Shown here piece by piece: positions 7,692 to 15,521 of a stretch of 64,000 nucleotides of DNA. Each line of letters begins with the position of its first letter. Within the stretch, counting starts at the first letter, position 1. Origin of the DNA: PALSA-968 sp964387075 (lineage in GTDB: Bacteria > Bacteroidota > Bacteroidia > B-17B0 > Aurantibacillaceae). Made by a program: the position numbers and the translations under genes. The stretch is from NCBI GenBank assembly GCA_964387075.1, contig CAYLVB010000008.1, forward strand, positions 124,001 through 188,000. The letters are read 5' to 3'. The notes beneath the pieces were generated by a model. It was given only the letters and a program-made list of their open reading frames with translations, did no database searches and was not told the origin of the DNA.

Positions 7692-10600
7692 TTGAGATCC
7701 ATACTTAAAATAGCTGTCGTACTCATTCTATTACAGGTCTTTCCGGCTTTTTCGCAGCGGTTAGAAGGAACTCCCTTTATCAGGAATTATACTCCAAAGG
7801 AATACAAAGAATCAGCGGATAATTGGGCCATAGCGCAGGATAAACGAGGTGTAATGTATTTTGGAAACGCCAGTTCGGTGCTGGAATATGACGGGGTTAA
7901 ATGGAGATCAATATATGTTTCAAATAACTCTCTCGTTCGATCAATTGCGATCGACAGCAATGGTGTTGTTTACATAGGTGCTGTGGGAGAGTTTGGATTT
8001 TTGGAACCGGATGAGAAGGGAAATATGACCTATCATTCTTTAGTAGACAAACTGCCGGCAGAGGAACGGGAGTTTGCGGATGTGTGGAAGACCTATGCTA
8101 CCCCGGAAGGGATCTATTTCCAAACATTTTCCAAATTGATCCGGGTGAAGGACGCTTCTGTAAAAATATGGAAGCCCGAAACAAGTTTCCACTTCAGTTA
8201 TTTTCTGGACAACAAACTTTTTATTATCGAAAGGGAAAGAGGATTGAAGTGTGTACATAAAAATGAACTTAGCATGGTGCATGGTGGCGAAATGTTCTCA
8301 GGCCTCCGGATCTATGCCATGCTTCGTGCCGGATCAGAAAATATACTTATTGCCACGAGGGAAAAGGGGCTGTTCTTAATGAACACAAAGGCTAATGCGG
8401 ATAGCGCGTTTAAACCCCTGGTAGCTGAAATAAACGACCATTTGATAGAAGACCAGGTCTACGGTGGCACCAATATTTCGGGAGGCAAATTCGCGTTCGC
8501 AACTTTGAAAAAGGGTGTATTTATAATCGATCAAAAAGGAGATATACTTCAGGTGCTTGATAAAAAGGTAGGCTTGCAGGACGATATTGTGAAATGTGTT
8601 GCAACAGACAATCAAAATGATCTTTGGATCGCACTTGGGACAGGTATTTCAAGAGCCGAGATATCCTCACCTTTGAGTACGCTGACGGATGCTCAAGGCC
8701 TAAATGGTTTTGTACAAGATATCATTAAACATAACCGGCTTATTTATGTGGCGACCTCTTTAGGACTTTACGTTGGCAACAAAGACCGCTTTGAAGCGGT
8801 CTCCGGTATAAATTCTCAAACATGGTCACTGGAGCGTTTTGCTGTAGGGCCAGACACTTTATTGATAGCTTCATCAGACGCGGGTGTTTTTCAAATAGAG
8901 AACAAGACGAGTAAACTGCTGCAGGAAGGCATAGGTTATTTTCTTAGCCAGTCGAAAAGCGACCCTGCGCGTTTGTATATAGGTAGGAACGATGGCTTCT
9001 CTTCGATTCGTTACAGTAATAAGCATTGGGTTGATGAAGATTATTTCAATGGAATTGACAAAGAGATCAGGAGTATCGCGGAGGATAAGAATGGAGATCT
9101 TTGGTTGGGAACCCCTTTCGATGGACTCATTCGTGTCGAGTTTAAAGAAAAAAGATCCGACAAGGATACCTTGATGACCTCCTGGAAAAAATATTATGCC
9201 TTAAACCATTACGATACGATCAATGGATTGCCTAATGCGAAGTATAATATCCCTTATTGTTTTGACGGTCAGGTGATTTTCGCTACCATGGAAGGTTTTT
9301 ACGAATTTAATGGTTCGAATAAAACGTTCAATCCTCTTCATTTCCTGGAGGCGGAATTGAGGGCACACCAGGTGTACCGTTTCGCTTACAGAAATGTTTC
9401 AGAGGTTTGGCTGGTTACCGTGGCGCCGGGTGGCAGAAAGGAAACCGGAGTGGCTTATTTGAAAGAGCGTACGTATTCCTGGTTCACGCAGCCCTTTTTG
9501 AAGATCTCGGATCGTGAGATACATGCGATCTTCCTGGATGAGAATGACCTTACCTGGTTAGGCGGACCGGATGGTCTATTACATTATGACGCCGCAATTA
9601 AAAAGGATTTTTCACAGCCATTTCACGCTTTAGTTCGTACTGTGGTTATAGGTAAAGATTCTATTTTCCAAGGCACATTTTATAGTTTAAGGGACAGTCT
9701 GAGGATCCCTGAGCTTACCCAGGCTAACGCAATGATCCCTGAATTGGCATATGGAGAAAATTCCGCAGCCTTTGAATATTCTGCCGCCAATTATGGAGAT
9801 GAAAAAAACATGCTTTTTAGCATTTATCTTGAAGGAAATGACAAAAAGTGGTCTGACTGGACCACCAAGACCTCGAAAGAATACACAAATTTGGACGAAG
9901 GCAGCTACATCTTCCATGTAAAAGCAAAGAACATCTACGGCACAGAAAGTATCGAAGCTACTTATGCCTTTACAATTCTTCCGCCTTGGTATCGCACAAC
10001 CTGGGCTTATATCATTTATGTAGTAAGTTTTATTGGCTTCGTTTATCTCATCATTCGCTTAAGTATTCGTAGGCTCGTAAAAGCAAAAATAAAATTAGAG
10101 GGAATTATAAAAGAGAGAACCGCGGAGGTCGTGGAACAAAAGCATATGATCGAGGAAAAACAGAAAGAGATCATCGACAGTATCAATTACGCCCAGCGTA
10201 TTCAGCGTGCGCTTTTGGCCAGCGATAAATTGTTGAACGAAAATCTTTCGCAGTATTTCGTTTTCTTCCAACCCAAAGACATCGTAAGCGGCGATTTCTA
10301 TTGGGCAACCAAATTAACGAACGGACAATTCGCTTTAGTAACTGCTGATAGTACAGGCCATGGTGTGCCGGGCGCCATCATGAGCATGCTCAACATCTCT
10401 TGCCTGATCGAAGCGACCACCGGCCAAAAATTGAACGATCCAAACGAAATACTGAATTATGCGCGCGCCAAGATCATCGGTCACCTGGCCAACGATGGAA
10501 GCGCCGAGGGAGGAAAAGACGGCATGGACTGCAGCCTGGTGAGCTTTGATTTTACAAACAACAAAATGACCTACGCGGCCGCTAACAACCCGGTGTGGGT

Positions 10601-10922
10601 AGTACGCAATAACGAGATACTTGAATTCGATCCGGATAAAATGCCGGTGGGTAAGCACGATCGGGATAAAACCTCCTTTACCCAACACGTTGTGGACTTA
10701 CAGAAAAACGATGTTGTCTATGCATTGACCGACGGCATGCCAGACCAATTTGGCGGCCCAAAAGGTAAGAAGTTCATGTACAAGAAATTAAAGGATCTGT
10801 TTGTGAGCGTTTCGAGCTTCCCTATGAATGAACAAAAGGAAAGGATCCGCGCCGCGCTTAACGAATGGAAGGGCGACCTGGAGCAGGTAGACGATGTTTG
10901 CATCATTGGCGTAAGGATCTAA
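7692..10922 (+). CDS. Propeller-Y_Y_Y-TM-SpoIIE phosphatase, one-piece membrane signalling protein
   Basis: 1076 residues with a TTG start. The TTG is needed to complete the signal peptide (MRSILKIAVVLILLQVFPAFS), and a -7 box TATTTTTG lies at 7666. The periplasmic part is a two-component-regulator type beta-propeller (~30-690, repeats of the DLWxGTxxGL/I type) plus a Y_Y_Y domain (~695-770). One membrane helix (~775-797, WAYIIYVVSFIGFVYLIIRL) follows, then a coiled coil with the linker IIDSINYAQRIQRALL (~835). The end is a SpoIIE/PP2C serine phosphatase domain (~860-1076) with the metal motif DSTGHGVPGA and TDGMPDQ. It probably senses an extracellular ligand and dephosphorylates a cytoplasmic anti-sigma-antagonist-like substrate. 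The target is unknown. Confidence 0.88.
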   Translation: MRSILKIAVVLILLQVFPAFSQRLEGTPFIRNYTPKEYKESADNWAIAQDKRGVMYFGNASSVLEYDGVKWRSIYVSNNSLVRSIAIDSNGVVYIGAVGEFGFLEPDEKGNMTYHSLVDKLPAEEREFADVWKTYATPEGIYFQTFSKLIRVKDASVKIWKPETSFHFSYFLDNKLFIIERERGLKCVHKNELSMVHGGEMFSGLRIYAMLRAGSENILIATREKGLFLMNTKANADSAFKPLVAEINDHLIEDQVYGGTNISGGKFAFATLKKGVFIIDQKGDILQVLDKKVGLQDDIVKCVATDNQNDLWIALGTGISRAEISSPLSTLTDAQGLNGFVQDIIKHNRLIYVATSLGLYVGNKDRFEAVSGINSQTWSLERFAVGPDTLLIASSDAGVFQIENKTSKLLQEGIGYFLSQSKSDPARLYIGRNDGFSSIRYSNKHWVDEDYFNGIDKEIRSIAEDKNGDLWLGTPFDGLIRVEFKEKRSDKDTLMTSWKKYYALNHYDTINGLPNAKYNIPYCFDGQVIFATMEGFYEFNGSNKTFNPLHFLEAELRAHQVYRFAYRNVSEVWLVTVAPGGRKETGVAYLKERTYSWFTQPFLKISDREIHAIFLDENDLTWLGGPDGLLHYDAAIKKDFSQPFHALVRTVVIGKDSIFQGTFYSLRDSLRIPELTQANAMIPELAYGENSAAFEYSAANYGDEKNMLFSIYLEGNDKKWSDWTTKTSKEYTNLDEGSYIFHVKAKNIYGTESIEATYAFTILPPWYRTTWAYIIYVVSFIGFVYLIIRLSIRRLVKAKIKLEGIIKERTAEVVEQKHMIEEKQKEIIDSINYAQRIQRALLASDKLLNENLSQYFVFFQPKDIVSGDFYWATKLTNGQFALVTADSTGHGVPGAIMSMLNISCLIEATTGQKLNDPNEILNYARAKIIGHLANDGSAEGGKDGMDCSLVSFDFTNNKMTYAAANNPVWVVRNNEILEFDPDKMPVGKHDRDKTSFTQHVVDLQKNDVVYALTDGMPDQFGGPKGKKFMYKKLKDLFVSVSSFPMNEQKERIRAALNEWKGDLEQVDDVCIIGVRI

Positions 10923-11059
10923 GCCAAAAAAGAGGGTTATGGGCTATACAAAAGGGTGTTTCACCTAAATATCCCCAAAAGGCCTCAAAAGCGCTGTAAA
11001 TTTACTATCAAATTAAGATGTTCTTCTTGGCTTAGCATCAAGATGTCCTTCTTAGCAAG

Positions 11060-11090
11060 AATACCGTTTGAACTCCAAACGGTATTTTTT
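11060..11090. terminator. Bidirectional terminator between convergent genes
   Basis: AATACCGTTTG and CAAACGGTATT arms around AACTC, with T on one side and A on the other. It separates the SpoIIE gene from the TPR gene, which converge here. Confidence 0.85.
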
Positions 11091-11110
11091 GTTTTGTAGG
11101 GTTCCGATCT

Positions 11111-12571
11111 TTACCTGCTTACCAACCGACGCATATTTTTTGCAATATAATGCTCGGAAGTGATCAGTGCTTTCTGTATGCGCTGCGCATAGTGTATACT
11201 GTCGATCACTTCCTTGTTCTTCTCGTGTAATTTTTCGTAGGCCTCGTCAACCAGTAATTTTTGCTCTTCGATCACCATCTTTTGCTTTTTTATAACCCGG
11301 AAACGGTTGAAGAGCGAGAATGAAAATACCAGCACCAGCAGCAGCACCGCAACAATGGAATAGGTGATGATCCTTTGTTTGGATTTCTCCTCACCGGCAA
11401 GCGCATCCTTTTTATCCTGCTCTGCCTTCGCGGTAGCTTCTTTTCTCTCAAATTCAAAGTTCATTTCCTTCCGCGTGATCTCTTTGTCTTTTTCCAGGTT
11501 GAAAATGGAATCCTTTAAAAGCGCGGCACTTTTATACGCCTGCAGTGCAAGTTTTTCGCGACCGCTGCGCTCGTACATTTTACTCAGCAATTCCTGCACC
11601 TGTCTTTCATCATCCAGCGATTCAATTTCCTTGTCTAAAGCCAAAGCTTCCAGCAAATATTTCTCAGCTTCAGCTATTTTGCCCATGTCAGAATAAACAG
11701 AACCTACGTTCGCTTTCCCAACGGCTATGTAATTTTTGTTGCCGGTGGCTTCGCAGATGGCCAGAGATCTTTGATAGCATTCAAGCGCTTTGGTAAGATT
11801 TTTTTGATCATAGTACAAAATGCCCATGTTCATGTAATTAATGGCCATTTCATTTTGGTTTCCCAACTCCTCATCCATTTTTAAAGCTTTGGTATAATAT
11901 TCCATGGCTTTGGTGTATTCTTTTTTGTCGTTGTAAATGATGCCGATGTTGCTGTAGGTGGAAGCCAGGGACTGTTTGGATCCAATTTCTGAGGAGATCT
12001 TCGCAGAACGAAAGCAATACTCCAGCGCCTTGTCGAACTCTTTTTGATTGAGATAAACCCTGCCGATGTTGCCAAGAGTATTTCCCTGTAGTTTTTTGTT
12101 GCCGGTTTCCTCGGCAATTTTCAGTGCTTTGAAATTGTACTCTAGCGCCTTTACATAATCGCCCTGGTCGCTGTAGATAAGCGCTATGTTTCCAAGATCA
12201 GAACCCGTTTCTTTTATTTGCCCTGTTGCTTCTCTTACCCGGATGGCTTTCAGATAAGCTTCAATTGCGTTCGGGTAATCTCCTTTTATATAATGACCAA
12301 TGCCCAGGTTATGATACGCGTCGCCTTCTCCTCTTTTGAAATTTAACTTCTGTGAAAGTTTAACCGCGTTGTTGGCAAGCAAAATGGTTGAATCGGGATT
12401 CACGAAATACAAGGCACTTGAAAGTTGATTGAGCAAATGCACTTTGCTTGTGTCCTGGCCTGCATTTTTTAAAAGATTCAGTAAAGAATCGGGGTTTGAT
12501 CCACGTGCGCCGGCTTTGACGTTAAGCAAAATGCAAAGGGCCATGCAGAATGGAAGAAGAGGTTTTTTCAT
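11111..12571 (-). CDS. TPR membrane protein ending in a SpoIIE-type linker without effector domain
   Basis: 486 residues. A signal peptide (1-22) is followed by about seven tetratricopeptide repeats (~75-335, e.g. LGNIALIYSDQGDYVKALEYN), a charged helix, one membrane helix (~400-420, IITYSIVAVLLLVLVFSFSLF) and a cytoplasmic coiled coil. It stops shortly after EVIDSIHYAQRIQKALITSEHYIAKN. This linker is nearly the same as that before the phosphatase domain of the convergent SpoIIE protein, but here the protein ends ~10 residues later. No phosphatase motif can be read after the stop in any frame before the terminator, so a recent frameshift is unlikely. It may signal by pairing with a separate effector. 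Confidence 0.8.
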   Translation of the reverse strand: MKKPLLPFCMALCILLNVKAGARGSNPDSLLNLLKNAGQDTSKVHLLNQLSSALYFVNPDSTILLANNAVKLSQKLNFKRGEGDAYHNLGIGHYIKGDYPNAIEAYLKAIRVREATGQIKETGSDLGNIALIYSDQGDYVKALEYNFKALKIAEETGNKKLQGNTLGNIGRVYLNQKEFDKALEYCFRSAKISSEIGSKQSLASTYSNIGIIYNDKKEYTKAMEYYTKALKMDEELGNQNEMAINYMNMGILYYDQKNLTKALECYQRSLAICEATGNKNYIAVGKANVGSVYSDMGKIAEAEKYLLEALALDKEIESLDDERQVQELLSKMYERSGREKLALQAYKSAALLKDSIFNLEKDKEITRKEMNFEFERKEATAKAEQDKKDALAGEEKSKQRIITYSIVAVLLLVLVFSFSLFNRFRVIKKQKMVIEEQKLLVDEAYEKLHEKNKEVIDSIHYAQRIQKALITSEHYIAKNMRRLVSR

Positions 12572-12815
12572 AAAAGTGGTTTTGACTTACTAAAGGAAGG
12601 AAGTATGGCGCTTCCTGACAAAGAATAATGCATGGATTATTCGAATTCAAAAACAAGAATATTTTCTTATTGTATTGAATTACAATTGTTTGTGTTATGT
12701 AATTCACGAAACCCAAAGATGTATAAAAGAAAAACCGCCAATGCGCGATTCTGCTATTTTCAACTGGAGTGCCAAAAACAAAAACTCCCCTTGTGGAGAG
12801 ATTCTGTTCTTATCT

Positions 12816-12830
12816 GTAGTCTCGACAGGA
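12816..12830 (-). repeat. Copy of the tRNA-Arg 3' end (possible attachment-site remnant)
   Basis: GTAGTCTCGACAGGA occurs here and at 13179-13193, where it covers the T-stem 3' side, acceptor stem and two flanking bases of tRNA-Arg. Direct repeats of a tRNA 3' end are the signature left by tyrosine-integrase elements. Here the two copies are only ~360 bases apart and no integrase lies between them. Confidence 0.5.
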
Positions 12831-12876
12831 TCCTGGCTGCGCCTTTCCTTTAAGCCTCGTTCTGAAATAGCAATAT

Positions 12877-12900
12877 CCGGCCTTTGGCCGGTTTTTGTTT
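12877..12900 (+). terminator. Orphan Rho-independent terminator-like hairpin
   Basis: CCGGCC-TTT-GGCCGG followed by TTTTTGTTT. It reads on the plus strand, but no recognisable plus-strand gene precedes it. Confidence 0.6.
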
Positions 12901-13144
12901 CCGTCAGTTCACCCTAACGCAGAATACAAATCCTTTCTTAACTCAGTCCTCCGCTTTTTCAGAATTAAATCTACGTTGTATCGTAGGGTTTTGTTCAATA
13001 TCTCGCTTTTTTTGCCCGAATCGTTGCTGGCGGAATGCAAATTAAGTGGTGTTCAAATCCATTATCATAGAATTTTAAAAGAATTCATAGAAAATCATTC
13101 TAGCTTTGCAGGCAGGACAAGGGTTTCGGAGGGTCTAAAAATCG

Positions 13145-13170
13145 AAGAGGTGCCCAAAAAGGCACCTCTT
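13145..13170 (-). terminator. Terminator downstream of tRNA-Arg
   Basis: A perfect ten-base stem AAGAGGTGCC/GGCACCTCTT around a six-base loop. On the minus strand it is followed by CGATTTTT, nine bases after the tRNA 3' end. Confidence 0.7.
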
Positions 13171-13179
13171 CCTTGCAAG

Positions 13180-13251
13180 TAGTCTCGACAGGAATCGAAC
13201 CTGTATCAAAAGTTTAGGAAACTTCTATTCTATCCATTGAACTACGAGACC
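13180..13251 (-). tRNA. tRNA-Arg (anticodon CCU)
   Basis: The minus strand folds as a complete cloverleaf: acceptor GGTCTCG pairing with CGAGACT, D-arm GTTC...GAAT, anticodon stem GAAGT/ACTTT with loop TTCCTAA (anticodon CCT), and T-arm ACAGG-TTCGATT-CCTGT. It decodes AGG. No CCA is encoded at the 3' end; the following bases are ACTTGC. Two partial, interrupted copies of its 5' half lie immediately upstream (13265-13553). Confidence 0.92.
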
Positions 13252-13264
13252 ATAAATTAAAGAA

Positions 13265-13415
13265 CTGTATCAAAAGTTTAGGAAACTTCCCCGCCTGAAT
13301 GACGCAGTCGGGCTGGTGTTCTATCCCCGCCCGAACGACTGTGTTTTATTTATTTCAGCAATCCCATAACGTTCAGTCGGGCGGGCATTGAACTACGAGA
13401 CCATAAATTAAAGAA
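13265..13415 (-). pseudogene. Interrupted 5'-half copy of tRNA-Arg, copy 1
   Basis: Going down the minus strand this copy has the tRNA leader and acceptor 5' strand GGTCTCGTAGTTCAAT (with its TTCTTTAATTTAT upstream flank), a 60-base GC-rich palindromic insert (13327-13386), GGATAGAA (13319-13326), a 29-base insert (13290-13318), and then the anticodon arm GAAGTTTCCTAAACTTTTGATACAG (13265-13289). It then joins the flank of the next tRNA copy. The T-arm and acceptor 3' strand are missing, so it cannot form a tRNA alone. It is identical to copy 2 over the compared length. Confidence 0.85.
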
Positions 13416-13537
13416 CTGTATCAAAAGTTTAGGAAACTTCCCCGCCTGAATGACGCAGTCGGGCTGGTGTTCTATCCCCGCCCGAACGACTGTGTTTTAT
13501 TTATTTCAGCAATCCCATAACGTTCAGTCGGGCGGGC
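13290..13537. repeat. GC-rich palindromic inserts within tRNA copies (two of 29 b, two of 60 b)
   Basis: The 60-base insert has terminal arms CCCGCCCGA/TCGGGCGGG around an AT-rich centre. The 29-base insert carries the related blocks CCCGACTG and CAGGCGGG. Both look like variants of one palindromic family, long and short. They interrupt the tRNA sequence in the D-loop and between the D-arm and the anticodon arm. I found no other copy in this window. Confidence 0.75.
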
Positions 13538-13553
13538 ATTGAACTACGGAACC
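13416..13553 (-). pseudogene. Interrupted 5'-half copy of tRNA-Arg, copy 2, fused to the GIY-YIG gene end
   Basis: Same arrangement as copy 1, shifted by exactly 151 bases: anticodon arm 13416-13440, 29-base insert 13441-13469, GGATAGAA 13470-13477, 60-base insert 13478-13537, D-arm start 13538-13548. Its acceptor strand reads GGTTCCG instead of GGTCTCG and forms the last codons of the GIY-YIG gene; that gene's stop TAG is the TAG of CGTAGTTCAAT. Confidence 0.82.
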
Positions 13554-13786
13554 AATTTTGTTTCCAAGAATCTCCTTCCGGCAGCCGATTTAAAATATTT
13601 CTCTCTTTTTATGGCTTCTTCCCTGGAATCGAACGATTCAAAATAAACAATTTTAAATGGAATTTTACTTTTTATTGATCTTGTGCCACCCGAATTATGT
13701 TGAATCAAGCGCGCATCAATGTTTTCGCAATGCCCTTTATATAGGCTTCCATCTTTTAAGCTGCAAAGAACGTAGGCAAAGTACAA
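13544..13786 (-). CDS. Small GIY-YIG nuclease (UPF0213-like)
   Basis: 80 residues forming a lone GIY-YIG domain: YFAYVLCS (the GIY strand), SLYKGH (the YIG element with Lys), the basic helix DARLIQHNSGGTRS, IPFKIVYFESF, and the metal-binding Glu in SREEAIKREKYFKS. Such single-domain proteins are DNA nucleases by fold, but their cellular role is mostly unknown. The gene points into the interrupted tRNA array, and its last two codons and stop are made of tRNA-like sequence (GGTTCCGTAGTTCAAT). This suggests a tRNA-targeting, homing-like history. The real start is the ATG at 13786. queA starts upstream in the same direction and ends 16 bases before it. Confidence 0.85.
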   Translation of the reverse strand: MYFAYVLCSLKDGSLYKGHCENIDARLIQHNSGGTRSIKSKIPFKIVYFESFDSREEAIKREKYFKSAAGRRFLETKLVP

Positions 13787-13802
13787 CTGACTGATTCAAG
13801 GA

Positions 13803-14852
13803 CTATAAAATAAGCATCGCGTCGCCGTACGAATAGAAACGATATTTTTCCTTGATCGCTTCTTTATACGCCTTCATGATCAGGTCATATCCGCCAAACG
13901 CGCAGGTCATCATTAACAAAGTAGACTCAGGCATGTGGAAGTTGGTGATCATGCAATTAGCGATACTGAATTCGTAGGGAGGGAAAATGAATTTGTTGGT
14001 CCAGCCTGTATATGGATTTAAATGACCGGATACAGAAACCGAAGTTTCAATACCACGCATCACTGTTGTTCCTACAGCGCAAACGCGTTTCTTGCGATCA
14101 ATGGCTTTATTCACCGCCTCAACCGTTTTTTGCGGAATGATAATTTCTTCCGAATCCATTTTATGTTTGGTAAGATCTTCCACCTCTACGGTGCGGAATG
14201 TTCCCAAGCCAACGTGCAATGTAATATAACTGAAGTTAACTCCTTTGATCTCTAAACGTTTCATTAACTCACGGCTAAAGTGCAAACCTGCCGTGGGGGC
14301 AGCTACTGCACCTTCGTTCTTGGCGAAAATGGTTTGGTAACGGTCTTTATCGCTGTCTTCAACTTTGCGCTTGATGTATTTTGGCAAGGGGGTTTCTCCC
14401 AGTTCGTAAAGTGTCCTGCGAAAATCTTCATACGGGCCATCATATAAAAAACGAAGCGTACGACCACGCGAAGTAGTATTATCAATTACCTCCGCAACTA
14501 ACGAATCATTTTCGCCGAAGTATAATTTGTTACCAATTCGGATCTTACGCGCCGGGTCTACCAACACATCCCACAAACGACTTTCGGCGTTCAGCTCACG
14601 CAGCAGGAATACTTCTATCTTGGCGCCGGTTTTTTCCTTGTTGCCGTACATGCGTGCAGGAAAAACTTTGGTGTCGTTCATGATCATCATGTCACCATCG
14701 TCGAAATAGTTAATGATGTCCTTAAATTTTTTGTGCGCGAATTTGCCGGTCTTGCGGTCAATGACCATCAGTTTGCTTTCATCACGGTTCTTGGCGGGGT
14801 ACTCTGCCAGGCAATCTTTAGGCAGGTTAAATTTGAATGCGGTTAACTTCAT
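13803..14852 (-). CDS. queA: S-adenosylmethionine:tRNA ribosyltransferase-isomerase QueA
   Basis: 349 residues, the usual length. It transfers the ribosyl moiety of SAM to preQ1 at wobble position 34 of tRNAs, making epoxyqueuosine in the cytosol. Family motifs are clear: FNLPKDCLAEYPAKNRDESKL (7-27), GDMMIMNDTKVFPAR (~52-66), AAPTAGLHFSRELM (~186), THVGLGTF-like TLHVGLGTFRTVEVED (~212-227), and NFHMPESTLLMM (~303). The start is supported by a -7 box TATATTTG at 14951-14944 on the minus strand and the family N-terminus. The GIY-YIG gene follows 16 bases downstream and may be cotranscribed. Confidence 0.95.
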   Translation of the reverse strand: MKLTAFKFNLPKDCLAEYPAKNRDESKLMVIDRKTGKFAHKKFKDIINYFDDGDMMIMNDTKVFPARMYGNKEKTGAKIEVFLLRELNAESRLWDVLVDPARKIRIGNKLYFGENDSLVAEVIDNTTSRGRTLRFLYDGPYEDFRRTLYELGETPLPKYIKRKVEDSDKDRYQTIFAKNEGAVAAPTAGLHFSRELMKRLEIKGVNFSYITLHVGLGTFRTVEVEDLTKHKMDSEEIIIPQKTVEAVNKAIDRKKRVCAVGTTVMRGIETSVSVSGHLNPYTGWTNKFIFPPYEFSIANCMITNFHMPESTLLMMTCAFGGYDLIMKAYKEAIKEKYRFYSYGDAMLIL

Positions 14853-14943
14853 AAGGTTTCTCTCTCTCTTCGCTTATCGTAAAACACAGGAAATTACCTT
14901 TCGGGGAAATTCTCTAATCTTACGGGATTATTAATAAAGGGTG

Positions 14944-14951
14944 CAAATATA
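14944..14951 (-). promoter_or_regulatory. queA -7 promoter box
   Basis: TATATTTG on the minus strand, ~92 bases before the queA ATG, matching the Bacteroidota TAnnTTTG consensus. The leader holds a weak hairpin around TTTCCCCGAAAGG. Confidence 0.45.
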
Positions 14952-14992
14952 GTGTTAGAAAGCGCAAAAGTCAAGCCAAATAGACTTTGACA

Positions 14993-15322
14993 TTACATAA
15001 AACCTAATTCCAGTTGGGCCACCTCGCTCATCATGTTTTTATCCCAGGGCGGCTCAAAAGTAAGCTCTAACTTAACAGACTTAATATCAGGAAGTTGCTT
15101 AAGTTTTCCTTCCAATTCCGCAGGCAAACTTTCGGCGGCCGGACAGTTAGGAGAGGTAAGGGTCATAATCACGGTCAGTTCATTCTCATCATTGATCTTT
15201 ATCTCGTAAATGAGCCCCAACTCCCAAATATCCACAGGTATCTCAGGGTCGAAACAAGTCTTCACCTCGTCTATGACCCTTTGAGCGAGTTCAGTGTTAT
15301 TGGATGTAATTATTGCGGCCAT
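14993..15322 (-). CDS. DUF59/MIP18-family Fe-S assembly protein (SufT-like)
   Basis: 109 residues. The DUF59 domain fills the protein: CFDPEIPVDIWELGLIYEI, then MTLTSPNCPAAESLPAE with the conserved cysteine, then VKLELTFEPPWDKNMMSEVA. Relatives (SufT, PaaD, MIP18) help mature Fe-S proteins. The ATG at 15322 is preferred over an upstream one at 15343 because family members start just before the first helix. sufE lies ~200 bases upstream in the same direction, which fits an iron-sulfur maturation neighbourhood. Confidence 0.85.
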   Translation of the reverse strand: MAAIITSNNTELAQRVIDEVKTCFDPEIPVDIWELGLIYEIKINDENELTVIMTLTSPNCPAAESLPAELEGKLKQLPDIKSVKLELTFEPPWDKNMMSEVAQLELGFM

Positions 15323-15398
15323 TGGGGCAGCAAATTTACGCAATTTAGAACAATTCTAAGTTTAATTTAGATTAGGAAATTGGTCATGATCAGTATTT

Positions 15399-15503
15399 GG
15401 GCGTGTCCCTTTGGGCCGGGCTACAAAAGGGTGCCGTTTTTTTTGGGGCGTGCAAGCCTCGCCCCAAAAAAGAACCCCTTCGGGCCTTTTGTTTCCCTCA
15501 CGC
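15399..15503. repeat. Bacteroidota-type intergenic palindromic repeat
   Basis: An element with ends GGGCGTGTCCCT and CCCTCACGC and a central hairpin TTTTTTGGGGCG / CGCCCCAAAAAA (15439-15471). It also holds two TTxGGGCC blocks. From memory this arrangement resembles a repeat common between genes in many Bacteroidota; I cannot run a search here. It sits between sufE and the DUF59 gene and could also terminate transcription. Confidence 0.55.
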
Positions 15504-15521
15504 AAACAACCGTAAATTTTT

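Larger units (their letters stand above)
12572..13144. other. Long intergenic region upstream of the TPR gene
   Basis: About 570 bases without a convincing gene; short open frames here have no recognisable protein features. It holds a strong hairpin with a T-run at 12877-12900 and a 15-base copy of the 3' end of the neighbouring tRNA gene at 12816-12830. Both suggest debris from a former gene or integrated element. Confidence 0.6.

Noticed and set aside
11000..11111. Frameshifted SpoIIE domain after the TPR gene
   Set aside because: The bases after the TPR stop hold only a terminator and no phosphatase motif in any frame.
12632..13182. Short plus-strand open frames (e.g. 12632-12853 and 12895-13182)
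   Set aside because: Unusual composition, no ribosome-binding or family features, and the second runs through the tRNA terminator.
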